From Melastoma dodecandrum (taxonomy: Eukaryota; Streptophyta; Magnoliopsida; Myrtales; Melastomataceae), in contig JARUPY010000387.1 of assembly GCA_029817715.1 (NCBI GenBank), positions 2,480,001-2,544,000 of the forward strand: a DNA stretch of 64,000 nt, in the 5' to 3' direction. Shown here piece after piece: positions 1 to 13,200 of this stretch; position 1 is the first letter of the stretch, and every line of letters begins with the position of its first letter. The notes beneath the pieces were generated by a model. The model made no database searches. It was given only the letters and a program-made list of their open reading frames with translations, and was not told the DNA's origin. The translations under genes and the position numbers were made by a program.

Positions 1-3077
<3,077 letters not shown>

Positions 3078-3084
3078 GTTTAGA

Positions 3085-3175
3085 GGGCAAAAAGGAACAG
3101 CTACAGCCATCGCTTGAGACGACAAAAAGGAACAGCCACCGCCATCGCATGAGACGACAAAATGGAACAGCGTTG
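3085..3175 (+). repeat. Imperfect short tandem repeats after the PDS stop
   Basis: The presumed PDS 3' UTR holds about three imperfect copies of a 35-45 base unit. Each unit combines a GCCATCGC-type core, a TGAG and a purine-rich stretch resembling GACAAAAAGGAACAGC. One arm overlaps the coding end. Function unknown; it may be a small expansion by replication slippage. Confidence 0.6.
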
Positions 3176-3177
3176 AG

Positions 3178-6100
3178 GGACACGAGTTTTATTCCTAAAT
3201 AACGTTGGTCGGGAAATTATTTCGTCAAATAAGGTTGCAATTTTCGAAATTTATTGACTAAGATGGCAAAAGGTCGATTTCATCGTATTCGAAGTAAAGT
3301 CGGCCTTACAAAGGTCGATTTCATGCGAACGAAATCCCATGCATGAAGTCGGTCTTTGTAAGACCGACTTCAGTGACAATTAAAAAAAAAAATTACACCA
3401 TCAGAAGTTGGCCTTACATAGGTCGACTTTTTTAGGCGAGCACCAAATTTTGTGGTGTCGGAAAGAAGTCGGTCTTTGTAATGCCAACTTCCTTCACGCG
3501 TTTAGGGAGTCGGTCTTACAAAGGCCGACTTCGCTCCGACACAACATAATTTGGTGCTTGCATAAGAAAGTCGGCCTTATCAGGAATTAAGGGAGTCGGT
3601 CTTACAAATGTCGACTTTATCGGGATTAAACACCCTGATTAGTGCTCGGGGTGCACAATCAGTTTACTCCGACCCCAACATCCGACCCCCCCCGACCCAG
3701 ACTAGATTCTGATGACCCGTCCCTGACGATCCTGACGCTGACTAGCCCGTTCTCGATTCCGATGCCCCGATCTCGACCTCGAAGCCCCGCCTCCGACTCC
3801 TCGAAGCCGACGTCCCGTCGTTGTGCGGTTTCCCAACCGACCGCTCATCTGTCGCCTAAAACCAGCTATCGCGTGGGGTAATTTTCATTTAGGTCTTTGA
3901 AATTTCAGGGTTTATGTATTGAATTAGGGTTTACCTATATGTCAATTAGAGTTTAGAAAATTTGAGGAATTAACATAATGTTATAATTATGGTTTAGAAA
4001 TTGACATGATTACAAGAATTAACATATTTTGAGTAATTGAAATTATATTTCCGTAATTAACATAATTTCTAATTAGGGTTTCAATTTGAATTACTAAAGA
4101 ATATCCAATTGGGTTCGAACAAACCTAATCGAATTACTATAAGGTTTGAAACTTTAATGAAACTACATTGTTGTAATTTTCTAGCTCAATTGATAATAAG
4201 TATCGTATTTTAATGTCCTCGATAGAGCTATTGATTTTTTCTAACGGAAATATTGTTAATGGATCAAACTGAGTTGGTTATGATAAAAGCAAATAACAAG
4301 AATAGAAGTTTCGGAATTTGTGAATTACGTTAGCTTTGAGCGCATTATATATGATGTTATCGATTTGTAATCAGCATTACTGGAGGATTTCGATGTTACT
4401 GGCAGTTAAAGTTGGAGATCAGCATGTTAGGCGTAGTTGTATAAGCTTATAACCTCAGACAAGTAGGCATCACAGGTGGCGGATTGTTTAGTTTTGCTAC
4501 AGTCATGGACGTGGTATAGATTTTCCCATTTGTTGCCCGTTAGACGTCGGAGCAGACAAATGCAGGGAATGCCTTTAGCATATCGATGAGGTGTATATCT
4601 AGACACGAGAACTATCGCCACACATGTTCTATCAGTAATTAGAGAAGCATTAGACAGACAGAGTCCTCAGCACGTTTTTACCTTCGACTTTATGTTATTT
4701 CAAGTTCTTAATTGTCGAAATTTTGTTGGTTGGTTATGTTGTTGGGTTGTTTTTCAGGTTATTTGGCATCCATATACGGATAAGATACGCACCAGATTAC
4801 CTGATTACTGCTTGGACGGTCAAGAAAGCTGGCGAGCACGTGTACTGCTCATTTGCTTCTCCTTGGTTGAATGACACTTTCCAAACAGAGCCATTCGCTA
4901 ATTTGGAGACAAACAACTAATACAAGGTAACTGTGATACCGAAGCACGCCTTTATCGGATTGACAAGCGAGGAAAACAGTTCGATAATTGGATGCATATT
5001 CATGCTAAGTACATAGAGTTGTGACATCAGCGAGGTAGCCATATCGTTCCTTTGCGCCGGGAACAAGGCTCGGACTACAGTACATGGTACATGCGCCACT
5101 CTTATCCTTATCTCACATAGGCATCATATTGAGCGTAGTGGTAAGTACAATAACTATTATCTTCATTAGAATAAAAATTATTGTATTGATATAATTTCTT
5201 CACAGACGCAACAAATGGCCGACATTTCTATTCGATCGGAGAGAGGTGATCCTTCGGAATTACAACACATCGCGGGTATTTCTCGCAAGGGCCATGGCTT
5301 CTTGAGAGAGTTCACTTCGATGCGTTTGTAAGGATGACGTGAAGGGCTACAAGAGGAAGATGAGTTTGAAGAAGAGGCAGCAGATGAGGAACAACCACAA
5401 GAGGTCGAGCAACATGAAGAAGATGAAGTCCATGAAGATGCTGACATGTTTGACGTTGTTGCACTGGTTGACGAACACGATGATGACAATTATGCACCAG
5501 CAGAGGTATACTCGACTCCTCAACTAACAGAGGCGTCCGTGTCTTCACTACGCCGGATCCGTGGAAGATAAGGTGGGACAAACACTTTCCCGTTGACGAT
5601 GTTGATCAGACCCAGATATCTCAGCTCACGCAGTTCACTCCATTTGAACAGTCGTCTGTGGAGAAATTCTACACACGTAGGACTCGAAGAAATGAGTAAT
5701 TGTCGCATCACTTAGTTGTGTATATGTTTCGACTTTGTTATTTCGACTCTGTTGTGACGATATTTGGACTATGTTATGACAACTTATGCTTATTTTGGGT
5801 ATTATTGGTGTTAGATTAGTATGTTCAAAGCATACGTGCATTACAGGTTCAAATTGTAAGATTTTTCTTAAAGTTTTGTAGTGCATCAAGGGAAAGGCCG
5901 ACTTGCTTCACACCGGATGGAAGTCTTTCTTTGTAAGGTCGATTTTAGTGAAACTTTTTTTTGTTAAATGTTCAAAAGTCGGTTGTGGGTGGGACGAATT
6001 ACATGAAGTCGGCCTTTGTAAGGCTGACTTCGGTTTGAGGATTATGAAATCGGCCTTACAAAGGTCGACTTTCTTTATAATCGAAGTTGGTCTTTATAAG

Positions 6101-6200
6101 GCCGATTTCGCAACCTTAGTTAACGAATTTCCAAACTTCCTATCTTATTTGACGAAATAATTTCCGAACCAATGTTATTTAGGAACAAAACTCCGGGACA
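3178..6200 (+). mobile_element. DNA transposon with long TIRs and a plant mobile domain gene remnant
   Basis: The left end (about 3184-3245) and the reverse complement of the right end (about 6132-6196) match over roughly 60 bases. They share blocks such as TTCCTAAATAAC and AAATTATTTCGTCAAATAAG. Inside each end lie many direct and inverted copies of a GTCGGCCTTACAAAGGTCGACT-like unit (3280-3640 and 5890-6110), so each end can fold on itself. The interior holds a decayed plant mobile domain (PMD) gene. PMD genes are known from MAIN/MAIL proteins and from transposons, often Mutator-like ones, so a MULE relative is the best guess. No transposase and no clear target duplication were seen. The outer limits are uncertain by a few bases. 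Confidence 0.75.
4503..5699 (+). pseudogene. Plant mobile domain (PMD) protein remnant inside the transposon
   Basis: Translated pieces resemble PMD proteins of the MAIN / 'phosphatase 7 long form homolog' type. Around 4503-4686 a frame reads TIATHVLSVIREALDRQ and VYLDTRT. Around 4759-5130 another reads WHPYTDKIRTRLPDYCLDGQ, SWRARVLLICFSLVE and NWMHIHAKYIEL. The frame is broken by in-frame stops, for example where the family normally has Trp after SLVE and after KYIEL. A Glu/Asp-rich stretch (about 5345-5510) and a short tail ending in RRTRRNE (stop near 5698) follow, also out of one continuous frame. PMD proteins are inferred to act in chromatin or silencing. This copy cannot make an intact product. 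Confidence 0.7.
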
Positions 6201-6534
6201 GAGGCTTGAACTTGTAAACGTGCATGACATGATGATATGCACATTATTTAGAAAAAAAAAAGGTGTCCTTGACGTACAGCATGCACTCCCCATCGCCATC
6301 CTCGATAATGTCAAACGAAGACCCTCAGCTCTGTCATGACCCCTTCCCCGGCTGCATTCGTAAGTGGATGGATTCCGTGCCTTGGCCCCTGCTACGTCCA
6401 CTCTCTTCTCCCTTTCCTTCTTAAAGGATTCTCCACACTTCTTCTCGCACTTCGGCCATAAATCGATAACTTCTTTCCAAATCCCTTTCGAAGGAAGTAA
6501 TAATGCAAACGAGAATAATCTATCGAAGCTAATC
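6201..6534. other. Spacer between the transposon and the OBAP fragment
   Basis: No gene was recognised. The minus strand is open for a long way (6120-6554), but it reads through the transposon end and low-complexity sequence. A short oligo-A run lies at about 6250-6260. Confidence 0.4.
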
Positions 6535-6722
6535 CGAGCGCTTACCCTGATCAAGGCCCTCGTAGAGTTGGCCGTCCCGGGTGAGAGCCATCATGACCTG
6601 CGGCAGCTTGAAGGAGAGGTTGTGCGCCCTGTCGACCTGCCAGAAGTGGATGGTCTTGCCATAGGTCTTGCAGACCTTCTCGAGGTCCATGCGCTCGATA
6701 GGCCCGGTAACACGAGGATATT
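6535..6722 (-). pseudogene. Oil body-associated protein (OBAP) exon fragment
   Basis: The minus strand reads [20 protein letters not shown], followed by [20 protein letters not shown]. This is the conserved OBAP (DUF1264) segment, in which a Lys-Thr-Tyr-Gly-Lys stretch precedes a Trp-Gln-Val-Asp motif. OBAPs associate with seed oil bodies. A good donor (GGTAAGCG) follows at the lower coordinate. No acceptor is seen at the upper coordinate, where AT-rich repeats begin abruptly, and no other OBAP exon was found on either side. The piece is therefore a stranded exon, either the relic of a deleted gene or a captured fragment. The family call is fairly safe from the WQVD block; the limits are approximate. 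Confidence 0.65.
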
Positions 6723-7107
6723 ACACCTTAAAAAAATTTATCAAATACGACAATGAGTTTGGGAATTACTTCTTTACCATCCTAGCTCGTTACTTCAAAT
6801 ATGGGAATGAGTTTGGCAATGAAGAGATACCCTCCCTTCTTCACCTCTATCTCGTGGCAGTTCCAAGTTTAAGTTTGCAAGGAAAAGATAAATGATGACA
6901 TGACAACGTTGTGATTTATGTCCAGTAAAGTCACATCTTGTGATTTACATAGAGAACGATTTTCCCCAAGACTGATGAAGGCGTTGTTTCATCTATTGAA
7001 TCGAAACAGGAGAAAATGGGTTCTTTTATCTACAGAAGAAGAGGGAAGAAAAGCCTATGATCTCAAATTCAGCAGCCAAAAGATTTTACAGAAAGGATGA
7101 CTTGTAA
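6723..7107. repeat. AT-rich spacer with a partial direct repeat
   Basis: Around 6740-6825 two near-copies of TCAAATA..AATGAGTTTGG..AAT occur in tandem, about 53 bases apart. This may be slippage or an element end abutting the OBAP exon. The rest shows no recognisable gene. The downstream part includes the presumed 3' UTR of the S1-domain gene. Confidence 0.4.
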
Positions 7108-8886
7108 TCAAGGGACACGCTCTAGTACTCGCTGCAATGACTTCTTGATCCCTTCCTGATCGAGCGATGTCGTCAATTGTATCTCCTGCACGTGCAGCAA
7201 AAACCATCCATTATTTGTTTCACCGAGAATGATGGAGTCGTCAGATTGGAAAAGCAGCAAGAGCGAGACAATGCACCTGCCTACCGGCACGAGCAAGGAG
7301 GATGAATTTGTTATCCATCGGAGGTGCCTGCAAGATGAAAACTATAGCATCATTGTGCCTGACCAACGGATGCACTAATGTTCCTGACATCGGGAGATTA
7401 AAGCGGGAGCCAAGCTCACATTCGAGAGCCAGAGCTGAAGGTCTTGTGACACCACCCTTTTCTCAAACCCCTGCCGGTTTATTCTGAAGGCTTCGATGCT
7501 GAGAGCATGGCATTTGCTAATCATAAGACAGCCTGAACCAACGATAGATTGGATGCCAATATCAACTTCTCATACCCTTCCTCCTTTAGCAATTCGTTAA
7601 ATATAGCTTCAAGCCCAGGCAGAGGTTCAATATTGCTGGTGGCAGAATCATTAACAGAGCCGTCCTACACAAAGATGAATGTTATAATCTGTATCGGAAG
7701 GCAAATTATGAAACCGCCAGTGCTGTCACTTCACGTCGAATGATGTCCACATACTAACCGGTGAAATGACTTTGTCCAATGTCTCAAAAAATGGGTCGTC
7801 CTGTAACTGCTTGATTGACAGAGTTATCCTTGACTCTGCTCTGCAAAAACAAGAATAACAGCACTTTGAATCTCAAGCGAAATCTTAACGCCACGAGAAC
7901 TTGTAGAGGATAAAGCAGTAATAGGCCAATAAGTGTAGTATGAATGACTGATCTGTGTTGGATGATTTTGCCTGTGGAATCATTTCACGCCACAGCGGAT
8001 CAAAACCTGTTTCATTCTAAGAAGCCACTACGGACTCACCGATCAACGTTGAGAACTTTGACTCTCACTTCATCACCTTTCCTAAGAACGTCCCTGACAT
8101 CTTGGACTAGATCCCATGAAACCTCTGAAATGTGTACGAGTCCCGTGAGGGGATATGATCCTGCTTCAGAACTTAAGCAGTGAAAAACTTCTTCAAGCAT
8201 CTTCGGGTCAGGCAATGAAAAAGAGAAGAAATATATTGCATGGAAGGAGAAGTCATACCGTCAGGGAATTTTAAATGAATGAATGCATCATAATCTTCGA
8301 CAGATCCAACCACGCCTTCGAACACATCACCAATATCGACATTAACTGAATATTTTGACCAAGCAGCTTCCTTATCAGAAAATATCAGTAGCCTGTTTTC
8401 CTCACTCACTTGAATTATCTGGATAGCATCACACATCATTCACGGGACATGATCTAACTTACTGCCAATCGCCCTAAATAAGGGGACACCCCAGTAAGAT
8501 TTACACAACTAGGCCAATTCACAACCCCCCCCCCCCAACAAATAAAAGGTAAAACAACTAGGGTGAAGAAATAGCATGCCAGATCAAAGCTAACTCATGA
8601 AGGTTCCGACGTTTTCAGAAGATCATTGATTAAGTGCGATTCCTGCATCCTCATCAGTAACTCCTGGGAAATACTGCACGTTAACTTTTAAAAGCTTATC
8701 CTTCATAAATGACTTCAGTTTAAATATATCACTTACTGAAATTTGTCGTATTAGCAATTCATACCGGTTATTCAAGTCTACAAATAAATGGAGGACGACC
8801 ATGAAAAAAATACCTAAAACTCACCTTTACTGACACAAGCGAACCAACCAGACTGCTTGCAACTTCAACCATTCTCCCATGTGGTC
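7108..8886 (-). pseudogene. RLSB: Plastid S1-domain RNA-binding protein, C-terminal half (RLSB/PDE338 type)
   Basis: Eight exons fit in phase on the minus strand: 8825-8886, 8259-8418, 8040-8160, 7759-7840, 7576-7664, 7420-7498, 7277-7327 and 7108-7185. They encode about 240 residues ending QRVLERVP. An S1 fold is visible around VNVDIGDVFEGVVGSVEDYD and LTGLVHISEVSWDLVQDVRD, followed by ESRITLSIKQLQDDP, LPGLEAIFNELLKEEG and RQGFEKRVVSQDLQLWLSN. The closest family I recall is the chloroplast protein of Arabidopsis At1g71720 (RLSB/PDE338), about twice as long, which binds rbcL mRNA. The visible exons have no frameshift or stop. The sequence before residue GPHGRMVEV, expected to hold another S1 domain, is missing, and only a likely first exon remains beyond a hAT-like element. 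Called a pseudogene because of this loss. A functional short form cannot be excluded. Confidence 0.8.
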
Positions 8887-9142
8887 CTGCAGAAAGGTAG
8901 CACAGCAGCAAATCAACTAGATTGCCCACTTTCAGTAAAATAGAATTAATAAAGAAGAGAATGCAATAAACGCGTAGTATGTGCATGGAATGTGTGAGAT
9001 TCATGGCATAGAACATGAAGGGTCATCAAGAAAAGAAAAAAAAAAAAGAACCACGGATAGAGTAAACCACCAAATGCATTTGATTAAGAATGAGAAGAAG
9101 CAGAATGTGAATACTAAGTGATAAGTTTCGATCAGTTCTTGG
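8887..9142. other. Intron-like spacer between the S1 exons and the hAT-like element
   Basis: This stretch is AT-rich and shows no coding similarity. It would be the left part of the intron that the hAT-like element entered. An oligo-A tract lies at about 9035-9048. Confidence 0.4.
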
Positions 9143-9968
9143 CAGTGTTATTAAAAGCGCTCGCTTCTCGCTTTAGGCGAGCGCTTTGAGGCGAGGCGAC
9201 GTGGGCCGCTTCAAATACCCCGAGGCGAGGCGCATTCAGTGAAGCGCAAAGCGACGAGGCGCTCATTGTTCGAGGCGTCGAGGACTTGATTATAAAAAAT
9301 AAAAAAATTAAAGGATCAAAAAAGTAATACAAATTTGATTAACCCTATCTCCCCCCTCACCTCCTATCGCACCCTCCTTTCTCCTCCTCCATTGCAAATC
9401 AGATACTTCGATCATAGGCTCCCGGGACCCTTTTAATCGTCATAGTAGGGCGCCGGAAGAAGACTGCTAGTTAGGGCATTTGACCGTCGGGTAGGTTTCT
9501 TCTCCTTCTCGCTTGGTTCGGTCATGTTATTAATTTGTTTCCTTAATTCTACTTGGAGGACTGATTTATGGATTGCTTTAGTTGATTGGGATGTGGAAGG
9601 TTTTGATTTTTGATCTGATGTTGTTAAATTGCCTCGTTCTTGAAGATTCTTGCCTCGTACAGTGATATGGTTTGATTGTGGAAGGTTTTGATTGGGCATG
9701 TGGACTGTTCTCGTACAATGATATGGTTTGAGTGAGTGGTCTGTCGGATTGGATGGCTTTGCGTTCGTGTTGGCTGTGTGTACCTCTGGGGATGTTTGGG
9801 AGGGTTATTTTGCCAAAATTGATGCCTTGTTCTGCTGGATTTCTCGACCTCGCCTCAAGCGGTGAAGCGGGCGCCTCGCGTTGCGCTTCGAACTAAAGCG
9901 CAAGGCGCAACCTTGCGCCTCAAGTGCGCCTTGCGCTTGTATACACCTTGCGCCTCAAGTGCGCCTTC
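9143..9968. mobile_element. Non-autonomous hAT-like element with GCGCCTTG-type ends
   Basis: The left end begins CAGTGTTATTAAAAGCGC and then carries several GAGGCGAGGCGC-type motifs up to about 9290. The right part (about 9845-9968) is dense in the complementary type, including two 27-base-spaced copies of CCTTGCGCCTCAAGTGCGCC. CAGTG-like ends with GCGC-rich subterminal repeats are common in plant hAT elements. The right terminus is degenerate, no 8-bp target duplication was identified and no transposase is encoded. The middle (9330-9840) is plain single-copy-looking sequence. Confidence 0.55.
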
Positions 9969-10088
9969 TCAAGTGAAAGAGAAGGGTCCTCTCCTTGTCG
10001 ACAACAAGCTGCAGAAGTAGTTGTTGTTGTGGAGGCGAATCGTCGAAGAAGAGGAAGAAGGGAGAGGATTGGGCGGGAGGATCGACAT
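9969..10088 (-). pseudogene. Putative first exon of the S1-domain gene, cut by the hAT-like element
   Basis: Reading leftward from an ATG at 10086-10088, 39 codons begin MSILPPNPLPSSSSS and continue with STRRGPFSF, ending at TGA 9969-9971. Composition is Ser-rich, with basic residues and no acidic ones, as expected of a chloroplast transit peptide. The stop falls exactly where the GCGC-rich hAT-like repeats start (9968 downwards), so the frame was probably longer before the insertion. Position and strand fit the missing N-terminus of the downstream S1-domain gene. This is inference from composition and context; no residue-level match was possible. Confidence 0.45.
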
Positions 10089-10099
10089 TTTCTCGCGGT

Positions 10100-10976
10100 G
10101 GTGTGGTGGCGATGTGAGGCAGAGTTCGTGAGTTCTTCCCTTCGTATTCTTGAGGATGATGAGATGACGAATCTATGATGTCACCCCATCAGCTAAAATC
10201 TTCATTTCGGGGCTCAAGAAAAAGCCCAACCTCAAGACACTCCACTCCAACGTTGGCCCAAATCTCCCTCGCGTCGGTTTCACCAGCAAGATCGTCGCCG
10301 GCGCCGCCTCGGATCGGCCGCAACTCGGCCCGGACACATCGACCTCGGGTTACGCATCGCAAGTCGTCGGATGCGAGGTAGGCAGCGGGAGTTCTGGCTA
10401 AATTAGGTGGTAATTACATTCGTTGACGATGACATGCTTGGTTTGGGATGGATCCGGTAATATGAATGCGAGGATGAACAGGGATCGAGCGGGTTATCTT
10501 AGTTTGTCATAGTATTGATCATCTGATTCGACCGTCCAGGGTGGAGTCTGTGATTAGCGTGTTCTTGATCGAAAACCCAGATTAATGAAGTGTTTTCTTT
10601 CTTGGGGCTAAAAGCAATACCTGAATTCTGGGAACTGGCCGTGTAGTGTATTCTTCATGGAGACTGGAGATTAGATTTCTGTGTGGCTTGTTCGGTTTCA
10701 TTGAGTATGTTGGCTGATCAGTTGATAGATATTGGGAAGGGAAATTGAAGAAAACTGTGAGAAACTCTCTGTCGATTAAGATTTCTGTTGTGTATATGTT
10801 TGCTGTCGTGTTCTTGTATTACTTTGTTCGGTCAATTGACGCTTGGAGGAAAAGGAAAAGCAACTTGGATTTCTTGTCATTTGGCGTTCCTTCTCTTAAG
10901 TTGTGTGGTGAAATTCTTTTCTTTTCTTTTTCTTAGGGGGGATTTCAAGATCTGCCGCTCGAATTGAAAAACTGTG
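10100..10976 (+). promoter_or_regulatory. Shared upstream region and 5' UTR intron of SEC20
   Basis: The ATG of the leftward S1-gene exon (10088) and the probable SEC20 5' UTR exon (ending 10377) are only a few hundred bases apart, so both genes may use one bidirectional promoter. The SEC20 UTR exon contains ATG triplets near 10155-10178 that are not the main start. The region 10378-10936 is T-rich before its acceptor, as expected for an intron. Confidence 0.45.
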
Positions 10977-12501
10977 ATGGACAAGGTAGTGGAGGCAGTC
11001 GAGGAAGTGAAGAAGCAGTGGGGCGAATGTTACGTTAAAACTGAAGGACACATCAAGGCGATTGAGGGATATGGCAAAGATAGAGAGGAGACAAATTCAC
11101 TTCCTCGATTGAATGGCCTTGCACAGGATGGTCTGGCTTTGTTGAATTCATTGCAGTTTAAGCTTGATATTCTCGCGCCGCAACTGCCAAATGCTGATGA
11201 AGTTGAGGGTGCAAAGTCTGTCCTTGAATCTTGGAAGGAACAATCTCAGGGGTGAATTTCATGTCATCCATTTCTTTCCTCTTTTTCCATCAAATTATGG
11301 AATATCGAAGCTATCATTCATGATCTTGAAAGCTTGTTGCTAGGTTGAGGGTGAGATTGAGGAATGCCAATTTGCAGGCAAGGGCTAACATGAAAAAGGC
11401 TGCTCAGGAGGAGGTAATCTATCATTTTTCGATATAATTTCCATACTGACATTTTCGATGATTTTGTTAACTGATCTATTTTCAGAGACTATTGCTTCTT
11501 GGTGGGGGTGAAGAATCGACAATTCGCAGACGCAACTTGCAGTATGTGTTACTTTCTCTTTGTTCTTTTCATTTACATGTCACAACAGAAGAGTGGCTAT
11601 AATAAGGAATAAGTTGTGCAATTCTGGTTTCGATGGGCATCAGAGAAGAAGCTGAGTGTATGCTTTCGAGTTTCCCTTCATTTGAATGATTTGACTGTTG
11701 GCTACATCAGGACAAAGGCTGGAATGACATCTGCTGCGGAAAGCATTACGGAAAGCCTTCGTCGAACTCGACAATTGATGGTTCAGGTCATTACTCTTTG
11801 ACTTCATCTACTTCTGGGACACTGTTAACCTTCATGGAACAAATTAGTGTTCCTAAATTGCCATTGGTTTGATGTGTTTTACAGGAAGTCGAAAGAAGCA
11901 CAAGTACACTAATGACCGTGGGTGAGCAATATTTTCGTGCTCCCTGACAATGATGGAACAAATCTGCAATCAACTGGCAAACACTTTTATATATTCTTGG
12001 AAGACGATTTGCAACAAACGAGATGGCCCATTGATATCATAACTGTACTCTGACAGTTTATACTGTACTCGTCTCTCTACTTATGAGATTGTCTGGGTGT
12101 GTACAGAGGAATCAACTGGAGTTTTGAGGAAAGCAGAGAGTGAGTACAAAGGCCACAAATCTTTGCTGATGAGAACACGGGGGCTTCTCTCGACCATGCG
12201 ACGTCAAGACGTGCTTGACAGGTAATCACCATCCGAGAATAACCCCAAAGCATATTCTTGCTAGATGAGTTATTTTATATCATTGAATTTGGTTGAAACG
12301 ACTTCCTCGGACAGGATCATACTCTGCGTTGGAACGATTGCCTTTTCCTGCGCCATCCTTTTCGTCGTTTCACGACGAATAGGCCTGCTGAAGCTTCAGA
12401 AAAAGGTTACGGCAGCCTTGAAGGCAAGCATGGCCGGAAAAGCCGATGCGGTTGACAACATGGACGCACGATTGAATGATCTTACTCGAGCTGAACTCTG
12501 A
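10977..12501 (+). CDS. SEC20: SEC20-family Golgi-ER SNARE
   Basis: Tail-anchored SNARE of the ER target complex for retrograde Golgi-to-ER vesicles. Seven coding exons fit in phase: 10977-11251, 11344-11413, 11486-11541, 11711-11786, 11885-11921, 12107-12221 and 12315-12501, giving 271 residues. Order: an N-terminal helical region with LNSLPRLNGLAQDGLALLNS-like sequence, a charged RLRNANLQARANMKKAAQEE helix, the SNARE-like stretch KAGMTSAAESITESLRRTRQ continuing to STMRRQDVLDR, then a single hydrophobic anchor (IILCVGTIAFSCAILFVVS). About 45 luminal residues follow. Length and exon pattern match the plant family. A 5' UTR intron from 10378 to 10936 is likely (donor GAG/GTAGGC, acceptor TTCTTAG). 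It lies head to head with the truncated S1-domain gene. No lesions were seen. Confidence 0.92.
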
Positions 12502-13178
12502 GATATCTCAAATTTTAGCTTGGTGTTAGTGTTAGCAAACGTCTTACAAAATCATCATCTGTCAAGTTATAAAACATTGTTTTATGGAGTGGACCCAAAT
12601 GATTATTAATCGGCTTTTAGATGACATTGATTGAATCGAAACTAGATCACAAACAACTGGAGAAAACAAAGTAGCCATGGTATGAAGAACTGCTGCCTGA
12701 GCTATATATAGCTCCTTGTCTCCCTCCGCGGGGCTCGGCCGAGCCAACGAAGACTGGTGAGCAATAGTTTGCAGGGATCATTCTCGGCGGACATCTAATT
12801 ACACGACGATGACATTCACCAGCAGCTGCAATATCGCCCAGCGGCGCAGAATATCGTAACGGGTTAAGTGGAGAGCTCGCTTAACAGGGGGTCTGGTTCA
12901 TTATCTCCCTGGACCGGATGTGAAAGCTCTCCGGTCCGGTTGCTTCCCCTCCTGAAAAAGGAACTCTCTCCTCGTTGCTCGCGATCGCTTCCGCAATTCG
13001 CCGTTGATCCCCCAAGCCAATCAGATCACATCCAAGTTATCGTGATTTTGCACGATTCCCAATTCCCTAAGATCTCCCTTTCCACTTCTTTCGCTTCAGA
13101 CGTTTTCCCCACAATGCTTTTTGATGATCAAGTCACTCCAAAGTTCCCACCTTTACAACACCACCACTAGATGGCCAG
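12502..13178. other. SEC20-CCX intergenic region
   Basis: This holds the SEC20 3' UTR and the promoter and leader of the exchanger gene. A perfect 16-base palindrome GAGCTATATATAGCTC sits at 12699-12714 and contains a TATA-like core, but it lies about 480 bases before the next start codon. Nothing else was recognised. Confidence 0.4.
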
Positions 13179-13200
13179 ATGGCCCCCGCCGCCGTCCTGA
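13171..13200 (+). promoter_or_regulatory. Overlapping upstream ORF at the CCX start
   Basis: An ATG eight bases before the main ATG opens a nine-codon frame (MARWPPPPS) ending TGA at 13198-13200, in the -2 phase relative to the exchanger. Ribosomes would have to skip the first ATG to reach the main start, or use an RNA start site between the two. Confidence 0.5.
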
